Shown here: positions 9,916 to 17,863 of the stretch, piece after piece | How positions within the stretch are numbered: the stretch's first letter is position 1 | How the letters are laid out: the number at the start of each line of letters is the position of its first letter | Source of the DNA: Chitinophaga pinensis | GTDB taxonomy: Bacteria > Bacteroidota > Bacteroidia > 2-12-FULL-35-15 | Direction: 5' to 3' | Length of the DNA: 32,825 bases | Assembly (NCBI GenBank): GCA_945885475.1 | Contig: CAMCYR010000036.1 | Coordinates: 1-32,825, forward strand | Position numbers and translations under genes: made by a program | Notes under the pieces: generated by a model | What the model was told of the DNA's origin: nothing | The model's input: the letters and a program-made list of their open reading frames with translations, nothing else | The model's database searches: none

Positions 9916-10029
9916 ATTTTTTATCAGTTTAAATGGAACAACTTATTTTAAATTCATCAATAGGATGCATTCAATTAAAAAATTCCATACCGATTTATTT
10001 AGTACTATGTATTTTGCCAATAAAATGTC

Positions 10030-10037
10030 TATTTTTG
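10030..10037 (+). promoter_or_regulatory. Candidate -7 box of the sigma factor gene
   Basis: TATTTTTG fits TAnnTTTG exactly and ends 12 bases before the ATG at 10050. Upstream, TATG at 10006-10009 is a weak -33 match with 20-base spacing. If used, the leader is very short. Confidence 0.35.
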
Positions 10038-10049
10038 TATATATATGAT

Positions 10050-10634
10050 ATGCATACTTCTCTATTAAATAGCTTTGACGATTTACAATTGGTTGCTGAA
10101 TACAAGCAAACCAATAACAATGCCTTAGTTGGCGAATTACACCGCAGGTACACCCATCTGATTTTTGGTGTTTGTATGAAATACTTAAAAGACGAGGACG
10201 ATGCGCAAGATGCCAGTATGCAAATTTTCGAGAAATTATTGGTAGATCTGAAAAAACATGAGGTACAGCAATTTAAAGCCTGGCTTCACATGGTTTGTAA
10301 AAACTTTTGTTTGATGCAACTTCGCTCAGGGGCTTCCAAAATTAGACGAACTAAAGAAATGCAAAAAGATTTGGTATCATTTATGGAATCAGATACCGAG
10401 CTGCATCTTACTACCGAAAACGCAAAAGAAATTCAATTAACTTTTATGGAAGAATGCATAAAAGGTCTTAACAATGAACAGAAACTGTGTGTTGAATTAT
10501 TTTTCTTACAAGAAAAAAGCTATCAGGAGGTAACTGAATTAACTGAATACAGTCTGAATAATGTAAAAAGTTATATTCAAAACGGGAAACGAAATTTAAA
10601 AATTTGTATTGAAAATAAGAGTGCAAAACATTAA
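10050..10634 (+). CDS. ECF-type RNA polymerase sigma factor
   Basis: The 194-residue protein starts MHTSLLNSFDDLQLVAEYKQTNN. Region 2 is visible in YTHLIFGVCMKYLKDEDDAQDASMQIFEKLL. Region 4 is visible in LNNEQKLCVELFFLQEKSYQEV followed by an HTH, LTEYSLNNVKSYIQNGKRNLKI. An in-frame ATG at 9933 would add 39 hydrophobic residues unlike any sigma domain and would read through the likely promoter, so I prefer 10050. The stop codon overlaps the next start by one base (TAATG), so the sigma factor and its probable anti-sigma factor are translationally coupled. It is expected to be held inactive by that protein and released by an envelope signal. Confidence 0.88.
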   Translation: MHTSLLNSFDDLQLVAEYKQTNNNALVGELHRRYTHLIFGVCMKYLKDEDDAQDASMQIFEKLLVDLKKHEVQQFKAWLHMVCKNFCLMQLRSGASKIRRTKEMQKDLVSFMESDTELHLTTENAKEIQLTFMEECIKGLNNEQKLCVELFFLQEKSYQEVTELTEYSLNNVKSYIQNGKRNLKICIENKSAKH

Positions 10635-12058
10635 TGAACAAAGAAACTAAACATACCATTTATTCAAGTTCTGATTGCTTCTCTGAAAAGATGTTGTTCG
10701 ATTACATCGACAATACATTAAGTCAGGAAAAAAGGCATTTGATTGAAAAACATCTCCTCGACTGCGAGTTATGCGCTGATGCGCTGGAAGGTTTAGAATT
10801 AGTAAAAGACAGAGCACGGATAGGAGTCATAAAAGACACGATCAATAAACGATTAATAAGCACAGAAATAAAACAAGAACCGAAAGTCATTTCGTTTAAT
10901 TATAAGCTTGTATTTTCAATAGCCGCAACAATTGCTTTATTGGTTGTTGGTGTTTTCTTCTTTAATAAAATGACTTTAAAAGAGGTCGCAATGTCAGATT
11001 TGGCTGTTTTAAAAACAGAAGAAAACGATGCATCATCATTTCCTTCACAACTTAATGAAAAAGAGATAAACACTTCTGCAACGTTGAAAACCGGAACAGA
11101 TGAAAACAGTGATGAAATAAGATCCGAGAAAACTAAAAGTGTAATCAATGATCAAGAAATTGCCAAGAGTGGCGATGAGAAAAAACAAAAGCGAAGCAGC
11201 AATTCGAGCGGAGTTACGAAAGCCTTCGATTTTGAGGATCAGGTTACTGTCAGAAACAATAATGATGAAGATGATAAAACGGAAGATGCAGCGCAAATTC
11301 ATGACATCGTACCTTCAATTGTCGCTCAAAATAAGGCTGAAGTAAAAGAAGTTATAGCTCTAGAGTCTACGATCTCACAAAACGGCTATGCAGAATCAGA
11401 TAAAGATTCAAAGTCAGATCAGTTAAAAAATAGTGAAGAAGTAGTAGTATCCAGCGTGGAAACTTTATCATTGAAAAGTACTCGTGGGCAGACTCAAGGT
11501 AAGAGCAAATCGAAAGTGGAACAAGCTGAACAGTTTAATAAATCTGAAAAAGTACAGGAAGAATCAAAAGGAAAATACAGGGCTACTTCAAAGAAAGACA
11601 ATAAAGCGAATACCGATTCAAATGCTGTAGGAAATGTTGCGTATGAACCGCAAAGCACATCACCAGATATAGAAACATTGAAAATTGAAACAACCAGTTC
11701 AACAACTGTATCGATTCCGGCAACAGACTCAATTGAACAAACGTATACTGTTGTAGATAAGATGCCTGAATTTCCAGGTGGAACAGTTCAAATGCTGAAA
11801 TTTATTCAAAAAAACATGAAGATAGAACGAAACATGAACCTCGAAAATTCTGCATCTTCAACGAAAGTTTTTGTTCAATTTATTGTTGAAAAAGACGGAA
11901 ACATTCGCGATCCAAAAATTATTAAAGCAGGTAATCCTCTCACAGATAATGAAGCTTTAAGGATCGTTAAAATGATGCCTAAATGGATTCCGGGAAAACT
12001 AAATAATAAAGCAGTAGCTGTTCGCTATGTTCTTCCTATCCAATTTGAGCTGAAATAA
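10634..12058 (+). CDS. Anti-sigma factor fused to a C-terminal TonB domain
   Basis: The 474-residue protein has three parts. Residues 1-60 are a zf-HC2 anti-sigma zinc domain with H40, C44 and C47 in HLLDCELC. One membrane helix lies at about 92-110 (VFSIAATIALLVVGVFFF). A long Ser/Lys/Glu-rich, probably disordered periplasmic stretch (about 115-370) leads to a TonB C-terminal domain (about 375-474) with PEFPGG, FIVEKDGNIRD, EALRIVKMMPKWIPG and a final LPIQFELK. TonB domains contact outer-membrane receptors, so this arrangement could connect receptor or envelope state directly to sigma release. The topology (N-terminus in, TonB end in periplasm) agrees with both domains. It overlaps the sigma gene by one base. 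Energy coupling through ExbBD versus a purely sensory or structural use cannot be told from sequence. Confidence 0.87.
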   Translation: MNKETKHTIYSSSDCFSEKMLFDYIDNTLSQEKRHLIEKHLLDCELCADALEGLELVKDRARIGVIKDTINKRLISTEIKQEPKVISFNYKLVFSIAATIALLVVGVFFFNKMTLKEVAMSDLAVLKTEENDASSFPSQLNEKEINTSATLKTGTDENSDEIRSEKTKSVINDQEIAKSGDEKKQKRSSNSSGVTKAFDFEDQVTVRNNNDEDDKTEDAAQIHDIVPSIVAQNKAEVKEVIALESTISQNGYAESDKDSKSDQLKNSEEVVVSSVETLSLKSTRGQTQGKSKSKVEQAEQFNKSEKVQEESKGKYRATSKKDNKANTDSNAVGNVAYEPQSTSPDIETLKIETTSSTTVSIPATDSIEQTYTVVDKMPEFPGGTVQMLKFIQKNMKIERNMNLENSASSTKVFVQFIVEKDGNIRDPKIIKAGNPLTDNEALRIVKMMPKWIPGKLNNKAVAVRYVLPIQFELK

Positions 12059-12128
12059 TTCAGCCTTATTAACAGCCCTTGCCTGATAACCTTTATTTTT
12101 AAATGATCTTTACACAGCTTTAACAAGT

Positions 12129-12136
12129 TATTTTTG
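12129..12136 (+). promoter_or_regulatory. Candidate -7 box of the NlpC/P60 operon
   Basis: TATTTTTG fits TAnnTTTG exactly and ends 16 bases before the ATG at 12153. No TTTG is present at the expected -33 position, so this is a half match only. Confidence 0.3.
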
Positions 12137-12152
12137 GTAAAAAGTTTTATTG

Positions 12153-12701
12153 ATGCATTATATCAAAAACATTTTACAACGATCTATTCTTTCAGGACTG
12201 CTTATTATAGCTGTTTCTCTTAGTTCCTGCCGTTCACATAAAGAAGTTTCCAAAACCAATTCCAGCTCGTCAAAGTCAGGAAAAGTTAAAGAAAAATATG
12301 CGCTTGTACTAAAAGTAGATGATAGCAAAATTGAAAATATAAAACTATATACTTTCATTGATGAATGGTATGCCGTACCTTATAAATACGGTGGCAACAC
12401 CAAAAGTGGAATCGACTGTTCAAATTTTACGGCTACGCTATATAGTTCGATCTACAATCAATCCATAAGCGGATCGTCCTCAAGTATTTTTGAAAAATGT
12501 AAGGCTGTTTCAAAAAGTGATCTGGAAGAAGGTGATTTAGTATTTTTTAAGATCGATGGAAATAAAATTTCACATATTGGAGTGTATTTACAAAACAACA
12601 AATTTGTTCATGCAACCACAAAAAAAGGTGTGATGATTAATGATCTGGATGAACCGTATTATAAAAAATATTATTTCAAGTCTGGAAGAATTAATAACTG
12701 A
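12153..12701 (+). CDS. NlpC/P60-family cell wall hydrolase lipoprotein
   Basis: The 182-residue protein carries a lipoprotein signal with lipobox LSSC (C26). A Ser/Lys-rich linker is followed by a C-terminal NlpC/P60 domain with the Cys-His-His triad: C89 in GIDCSNF, H141 in ISHIGVYL and H153 in FVHAT. GDLVFFKI is the usual strand before the His. It should cleave peptide stems of peptidoglycan from the outer membrane or periplasm. An in-frame TTG one codon earlier (12150) is possible, but the ATG at 12153 is the more likely start. Its TGA overlaps the next ATG by one base, so it is coupled to the membrane protein downstream. Confidence 0.87.
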   Translation: MHYIKNILQRSILSGLLIIAVSLSSCRSHKEVSKTNSSSSKSGKVKEKYALVLKVDDSKIENIKLYTFIDEWYAVPYKYGGNTKSGIDCSNFTATLYSSIYNQSISGSSSSIFEKCKAVSKSDLEEGDLVFFKIDGNKISHIGVYLQNNKFVHATTKKGVMINDLDEPYYKKYYFKSGRINN

Positions 12702-13837
12702 TGAAAGAAATATCCTGCTCACACATACGATTGATTACACGTATCATTGCAATTGCATGTATTACAGGAATGTTACTGTCCTATAAACTTTGGTCGGGCG
12801 AAAGAAGCTTTCCATTAAGTCCTGTTTTAGAATTGATACCGTCACTTCCGAAACCATTTGATAGTATTCTTTTCGGTTTTACATTGATCCTGCTTTTACT
12901 CATCAGTATATCACGAAATCCACAAAAGTACATCATTGCTTTTTTAGTGTGTGCATTGATACTAGCCATACTCGATCAAAACCGCTGGCAACCGTGGTTT
13001 TATCAATACCTTTTAATGTTTTTTGTTCTGTCCTTTTTTAATTATAGGTGTGATGATACCAGACATCTGGAAGCGATCAAAACAATTTTCAAGCTCCTGA
13101 TTGCTGCTGTTTATTTTTGGAGTGGTCTACAGAAAATGAATCCAAATTTTGTAGCTGACACTTACCCTTGGCTGATGGAACCGCTTGCTGATAGAATTGG
13201 CGAGACAACGATAAAAAATATAGATTGGTTTGGAAATCTATTTCCGATCATAGAAACATTAACCGGGATCGCTTTATTTTTTTCACCCGTTAAGAAAGTC
13301 GCAGTTGTATTGCTGCTCCTCATGCATCTTTTTATTTTATTTGTATTAGGACCGTTCGGACACAACTACAATCCTGTAGTGTGGCCTTGGAATATTGCAA
13401 TGATGGGAATTTCATTCATTCTATTTTTCAATAATGAATCCATCTCCATTTCTCAAATTATGGAAACATTACGTTACCACTCGTTAAAAATCGTATTTGC
13501 CCTTTTTCTAATGCTCCCGCTATTTAATTTTGTTAATTTATGGGATTCCTATTTATCTCATAACTTATATTCAGGGAATACAAGTAATGGAGTGATATAC
13601 ATATCGGATGCAGTAGAAACCAAATTACCTGAGAAGATCAGAAAATATTCTCTGGGCGAATTAAATCAAAATCAGATCACGATAAAATATTGGTGTATGA
13701 TGGAACTTGGAGTTCCTGCATATCCTGAAAAAAGAAATTTTGAAAGTATTACAAGTACATTTTACAAATATGCAACCGATTCCTCTGAGGTGTATCTTCT
13801 CTATACTCCAAAACTGAAAGTAAGCGACCGTCCATAA
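12701..13837 (+). CDS. Polytopic membrane protein, HTTM/DoxX-like
   Basis: The 378-residue protein has about seven to eight hydrophobic helices in the first 280 residues and a soluble C-terminal stretch of about 100. The segments YFWSGLQKMNPNF, a later LLMHLFILFVLGPFGHNYNPVVWPWN, and LWDSYLSHNLYSGNT resemble the HTTM (vitamin K carboxylase-like) and DoxX superfamilies. I cannot place it in one family with certainty. It is translationally coupled to the NlpC/P60 lipoprotein gene (TGATG overlap). Function is unknown. Confidence 0.78.
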   Translation: MKEISCSHIRLITRIIAIACITGMLLSYKLWSGERSFPLSPVLELIPSLPKPFDSILFGFTLILLLLISISRNPQKYIIAFLVCALILAILDQNRWQPWFYQYLLMFFVLSFFNYRCDDTRHLEAIKTIFKLLIAAVYFWSGLQKMNPNFVADTYPWLMEPLADRIGETTIKNIDWFGNLFPIIETLTGIALFFSPVKKVAVVLLLLMHLFILFVLGPFGHNYNPVVWPWNIAMMGISFILFFNNESISISQIMETLRYHSLKIVFALFLMLPLFNFVNLWDSYLSHNLYSGNTSNGVIYISDAVETKLPEKIRKYSLGELNQNQITIKYWCMMELGVPAYPEKRNFESITSTFYKYATDSSEVYLLYTPKLKVSDRP

Positions 13838-14037
13838 AAGACACATTTCATTTTTGCAGAATAAAAAATCAAAAAAGCAGAAGAATAAACTAGTTTTCAA
13901 GAACGACATACTCAATTAAGACAATGCAAACCTATATCAATGGAAAGGTTAATTCCATGGCCTGAATCAAGGAGTATCGTGATTATAAAAAAACAGATGA
14001 AACAGAATGCGATAAGCGCAGATAAGAAAATCGAAAA

Positions 14038-15447
14038 TTAGGAGCCGAACATTTTACCCGGATTAAGAATACCATTAGGATCAAAAACATTTTTAATATT
14101 ACGCTGCAATTGCAATGCTTTCTCTGAAAAAACAATGTTCATGTACTCCTGCTGAACAAGTCCAACACCGTGCTCTCCACTGATTGTTCCTCCAAGCTGT
14201 TTGCAAACAGAAAAAATTTCCGCGATCGCTTTTTTTATATATTCTCCATTCCATTGTTCATCTGTTAAATCACCTTTTATCAAACGAATGTGCAAATTTC
14301 CGTCACCGGCATGACCGTAGCAAACTGTTTTAAATTTATACTTCTCAGCGATCTCTTTCACTCTTTTAACAAGTTTTGGAAGTTCGGCACGAGGCACAAC
14401 GGTATCTTGTTCCTTACTGATTGCATTATTTCTGACCGCTTCATTGATTCCCCTTCTTAATCGCCACAATTCATTTTTTTGTGCGGAGGACTCTGCAAAT
14501 AAAATATCTGCAATATCGTATTTGTTCAACAATTCAGAAATAGCTTCCATTTCTTTCATAAGTATTTCCATATCATTCCCATCGACTTCAATCAAAAGAT
14601 GTGCTTGTATATCGTCTTCTAACTTCACTACAGTCGATTGTACATATTTGCATACCCAATCCAATGCATCACGTTCCATCAGTTCCAAAGCACTCGGAGT
14701 AAATCCAGCTCGAAACACTCCGCTAACAGCCTCGCAGGCCTGATCTAAACTGCGGAAAGGAACAAGCATTAGTAAATCATATTTGGGGAGCGGCAGCAGT
14801 TTCACAATTATTTTTGTTGCTATTCCAAGCGTTCCTTCACTTCCCACCATCAATTGAGTTAAATTGTATCCTGTAGAATTTTTCAAGGTATTCGCACCGG
14901 TTTCAATAATTTCACCGGTAGGCAACACTACTTCTAAATTTAAAATATAATCTTTGGTTGTTCCATATTTCACGCATTTGGGACCACCGCTGCTTTCGGC
15001 AACATTACCTCCCAAAAAACAACTACCTTTACTCGCAGGATCGGGCGGATAAAACAAACCAAGTTCTTTCACTGCAATCTGAAACACTTCATTGATCACA
15101 CCCGGCTCAACAGTCGCCTGTAAATTACGTTCATCGACCTCTAATATCTGATTGAATCTTTCCATCGACAAAATAATTCCAGAATGAATAGGCAACGCTC
15201 CCCCACTTAAACCAGTTCCTGCGCCACGCGGAGTTACAGGAATTCTCTCTGTATTTGCAATTTTAAGAATTTCGGAAATCTCTTTTGCCGTCCGAGGCTT
15301 CACAACAATTTCGGGCAAGAACAAGAATTCTTCCGTTTCATCATGACCGTAGTTCTTCAAACTTTCTGAATCAAATAAAACATATTGATCGCCAAGGATT
15401 TGCTGAATTTGTTTGATGATGGCTGGTGTTATCTTATTGAAGTTCAT
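14038..15447 (-). CDS. glcD: FAD-binding oxidoreductase, glycolate oxidase GlcD / D-lactate dehydrogenase type
   Basis: The 469-residue protein has an N-terminal PCMH-type FAD domain with PRGAGTGLSGG (73-83), FYPPDPAS and GGNVAESSGGPKCVKYG, then VGSEGTLGI. Its C-terminal cap domain has CYGHAGDGNLHIRL and GGTISGEHGVGLVQ, and it ends in NPGKMF. Length and motifs match GlcD subunits and stand-alone 2-hydroxyacid dehydrogenases, which oxidise glycolate or D-lactate to the 2-oxo acid. No glcE or glcF partner or Fe-S domain is present here, so it may act alone or the partners are elsewhere; substrate is not settled. It is divergent from the DPP-like peptidase gene. Confidence 0.87.
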   Translation of the reverse strand: MNFNKITPAIIKQIQQILGDQYVLFDSESLKNYGHDETEEFLFLPEIVVKPRTAKEISEILKIANTERIPVTPRGAGTGLSGGALPIHSGIILSMERFNQILEVDERNLQATVEPGVINEVFQIAVKELGLFYPPDPASKGSCFLGGNVAESSGGPKCVKYGTTKDYILNLEVVLPTGEIIETGANTLKNSTGYNLTQLMVGSEGTLGIATKIIVKLLPLPKYDLLMLVPFRSLDQACEAVSGVFRAGFTPSALELMERDALDWVCKYVQSTVVKLEDDIQAHLLIEVDGNDMEILMKEMEAISELLNKYDIADILFAESSAQKNELWRLRRGINEAVRNNAISKEQDTVVPRAELPKLVKRVKEIAEKYKFKTVCYGHAGDGNLHIRLIKGDLTDEQWNGEYIKKAIAEIFSVCKQLGGTISGEHGVGLVQQEYMNIVFSEKALQLQRNIKNVFDPNGILNPGKMFGS

Positions 15448-15481
15448 ATCTTAGTTTTTTATCGGGTAAATTCTATAAATG

Positions 15482-15512
15482 CAAATATACCTTTCATCAT
15501 TTTTTTATCGAA
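15482..15512 (-). promoter_or_regulatory. Candidate promoter of the GlcD-type gene
   Basis: On the minus strand TATATTTG (15489-15482) is a perfect -7 box. TTCG at 15512-15509, one mismatch from TTTG, lies exactly 19 bases upstream. The start codon at 15447 would be about 25-30 bases from the transcription start. Confidence 0.5.
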
Positions 15513-15569
15513 TCATCTGACGAATTTTGTTATTTTCGTTCCACTCAAAATTAATTAAATTAAACTATT

Positions 15570-17750
15570 ATGAAACGACTTTTTATCATTGGTTTTTCAA
15601 TCATGCTGGTTAATAACCTGTGTGCACAAAAAAAGAACATTACACTTGAAGATATTTGGACGAAAGGAACTTTCGCAGCAGGAGGAGTTTACGGATTGGT
15701 ATCGATGAATGATGGAATACATTATTCGACATTGGCGGAAGGAAAGGTTTTACAATATGAGTATGCAAAGGCATCACTTCCGGAGGTCGTTGTGAGTGAA
15801 AATGATTTAAAAATGGATGGAAAGATCATTCCTATTGATGATTATCAATTTAGTCCGAATGAAACAAAAATATTGATAGCGACAGGTACTGAGCAGATCT
15901 ACCGCCACTCCACTCGTGAGAACTATTATGTATATGATAGAAAAACGAAAGTATTAACAGCAGTCAGCAATGGTGAAAAGCAAATGTACGCGAGCTTTTC
16001 TCCTGACGGAACAAAAGTGGGCTTTGTAAGAGGAAATAATATTTTCATAAAAGATCTAGCATCTGGGAAAGAAACGCAAGTTACAGTTGATGGCTCATAT
16101 AATAACATTATAAACGGAGCAACAGACTGGGTTCATGAGGAAGAATTTGCATTTTCAACAGCATATTTCTGGAGTCCGGATAGTAAAAAGATCGCTTATT
16201 ATAAATTTGACGAAAGTAAAGTAAAGGAGTTTTCTTTCAATGAATTCAACAAACAATTATATCCAACTGAATATAAATTTAAGTATCCAAAGGCAGGAGA
16301 AGACAATTCAATTGTTACTATCCATGTGTATGATCTGGTATCCACATCGGATAAATTAATAGATATCGGAACAGAAACCAATCAATATATCCCAAGGGTA
16401 AAATGGACAAAAGATCCAGGCATCCTTTCAATAGTTCGAATGAACCGCTATCAGAATAAATTAGATTTGTTGTTTAATAATGTAGCTAAGGGAGAATCAA
16501 AATTAGTGTATACCGAAAGTTGCGACACTTATATTGATATTCATGAAAGTCAAGGAGATTACGTTTATTTTTCAGCAGACAAATTGAACTTTTATATCAT
16601 GCAGGAAAGAGATGGCTATAATCATATTTACAGATACGATATGACGGGGAAATTAGTGAATCAAGTTACAAAAGGAAATTGGGATGTAGTAAATTTTCAG
16701 GGGATTGATGAAAAAACTAAAACGATTTTTTATACTGCTTCAGAAACGACTGCTACAGAAAAAGATATTTATTCAATAAAAACGGATGGAACGGGGAAGA
16801 AAAAAGTATCAACAGAAAAAGGCACACATGTTCCTGAGTTCAGCAAGGGAATGAAATATTACATCAATACCTTCTCAACAGCAAATAATCCATCTTTTAT
16901 CTCTATTTATGATTCAAAAGGCAAGCAGATCCGCATTTTAGAGAACAATGACGAATTGATAAAAAAAATGGCAGCATTTGACATCAGCAATAAAGAGTTA
17001 TTTATGTTTAAAACGTCCGAAGGAATTGAACTAAATGCTTGGATGATCAAGCCATCGAATTTTGATGCAACAAAAAAATATCCTGTATTTCTTACTTTTT
17101 ATGGAGGCCCTGGCAGTAATAAAGTGAATAATTCATTTGATGGAAGAGATTTCTTCTGGCATCAATTGCTGGCTGAAAAAGGATACATCGTAATGTGTGT
17201 GGATAACAGAGGAACAATGTATCGAGGCAAGGCATTTAAACACGCTACATATAAACAATTAGGTAAATTAGAAGTGGCTGATCAGATCGAAACGGCAAAA
17301 TATCTGGGTCAACTACCATACGTTGACAAAACACGTATCGGGACATTCGGATGGAGTTACGGAGGTTATTTAAGCTCGTTGTGTATTACTAAAGGAGCGG
17401 ATTATTTCAAAATGGCTATTGCCGTTGCACCGGTTACGAACTGGCGTTATTATGACAATATTTATACTGAACGTTTTATGAGTCTGCCTCAGGAAAATGC
17501 AAGTGGTTATGACGACAATTCCCCCATCAATCATGTGAGTAAATTAAAAGGAAAATATCTGCTGATCCATGGAAGTGCGGATGATAATGTTCATTACCAA
17601 AATACAATGGAAATGGTAAATGCATTAGTAAATGCCAACAAGCAATTTGACTTATTTATATATCCAGATAAAAACCACAGTATCTATGGAGGTAAAACCA
17701 GATTACATCTATATAATAAAATGACAGATTTTATACTGAATAATCTTTGA
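15570..17750 (+). CDS. Dipeptidyl peptidase IV-like S9 serine peptidase
   Basis: The 726-residue exported peptidase has a signal peptide MKRLFIIGFSIMLVNNLCAQ, then a DPP-IV N-terminal beta-propeller (about 30-480) and a prolyl oligopeptidase alpha/beta-hydrolase domain. The triad is visible: S596 in GWSYGGY, D671 in GSADDNVHYQ and H703 in KNHSIYGG. DWVHEEEFAF carries the Glu-Glu pair that in DPP-IV grips the substrate's free N-terminus, supporting dipeptide release (X-Pro preference by homology) rather than endopeptidase activity. A possible -7 box TATTTTCG is at 15531-15538. The next gene, on the same strand, is a di/tripeptide transporter, so the products are likely imported by it. Confidence 0.92.
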   Translation: MKRLFIIGFSIMLVNNLCAQKKNITLEDIWTKGTFAAGGVYGLVSMNDGIHYSTLAEGKVLQYEYAKASLPEVVVSENDLKMDGKIIPIDDYQFSPNETKILIATGTEQIYRHSTRENYYVYDRKTKVLTAVSNGEKQMYASFSPDGTKVGFVRGNNIFIKDLASGKETQVTVDGSYNNIINGATDWVHEEEFAFSTAYFWSPDSKKIAYYKFDESKVKEFSFNEFNKQLYPTEYKFKYPKAGEDNSIVTIHVYDLVSTSDKLIDIGTETNQYIPRVKWTKDPGILSIVRMNRYQNKLDLLFNNVAKGESKLVYTESCDTYIDIHESQGDYVYFSADKLNFYIMQERDGYNHIYRYDMTGKLVNQVTKGNWDVVNFQGIDEKTKTIFYTASETTATEKDIYSIKTDGTGKKKVSTEKGTHVPEFSKGMKYYINTFSTANNPSFISIYDSKGKQIRILENNDELIKKMAAFDISNKELFMFKTSEGIELNAWMIKPSNFDATKKYPVFLTFYGGPGSNKVNNSFDGRDFFWHQLLAEKGYIVMCVDNRGTMYRGKAFKHATYKQLGKLEVADQIETAKYLGQLPYVDKTRIGTFGWSYGGYLSSLCITKGADYFKMAIAVAPVTNWRYYDNIYTERFMSLPQENASGYDDNSPINHVSKLKGKYLLIHGSADDNVHYQNTMEMVNALVNANKQFDLFIYPDKNHSIYGGKTRLHLYNKMTDFILNNL

Positions 17751-17795
17751 TTGATTGGAAATATTTTGCTGAAAAGCAATATGAATGCATAAGAA

Positions 17796-17826
17796 TTTGT
17801 ATATACGCCTAATTTATTTATATTCG
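17796..17826 (+). promoter_or_regulatory. Bacteroidota-type promoter of the POT transporter gene
   Basis: TTTG (17796-17799), exactly 19 bases, then TATATTCG (17819-17826), which differs from TAnnTTTG at one position. The ATG follows 38 bases later. This implies the transporter can be transcribed independently of the upstream peptidase gene. Confidence 0.6.
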
Positions 17827-17863
17827 CACTGTTCATAATAATAAATTCTTAATAAAAACTTAT

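Noticed and set aside
9933-10049. Extended N-terminus of the sigma factor from ATG 9933.
   Set aside because: The extra residues are hydrophobic and unrelated to sigma region 2, and the extension would cover the likely -7 box at 10030-10037.
13924-13965. A 13-codon frame MQTYINGKVNSMA that resembles the first residues of amidohydrolases (xxxINGKIYTM).
   Set aside because: It is too short, has no continuation in any frame, and the similarity could be chance. No pseudogene is called.
13838-14037. Intergenic stretch between the converging membrane protein and GlcD-type genes, searched for a bidirectional terminator.
   Set aside because: No convincing inverted repeat with a T-tract was found.
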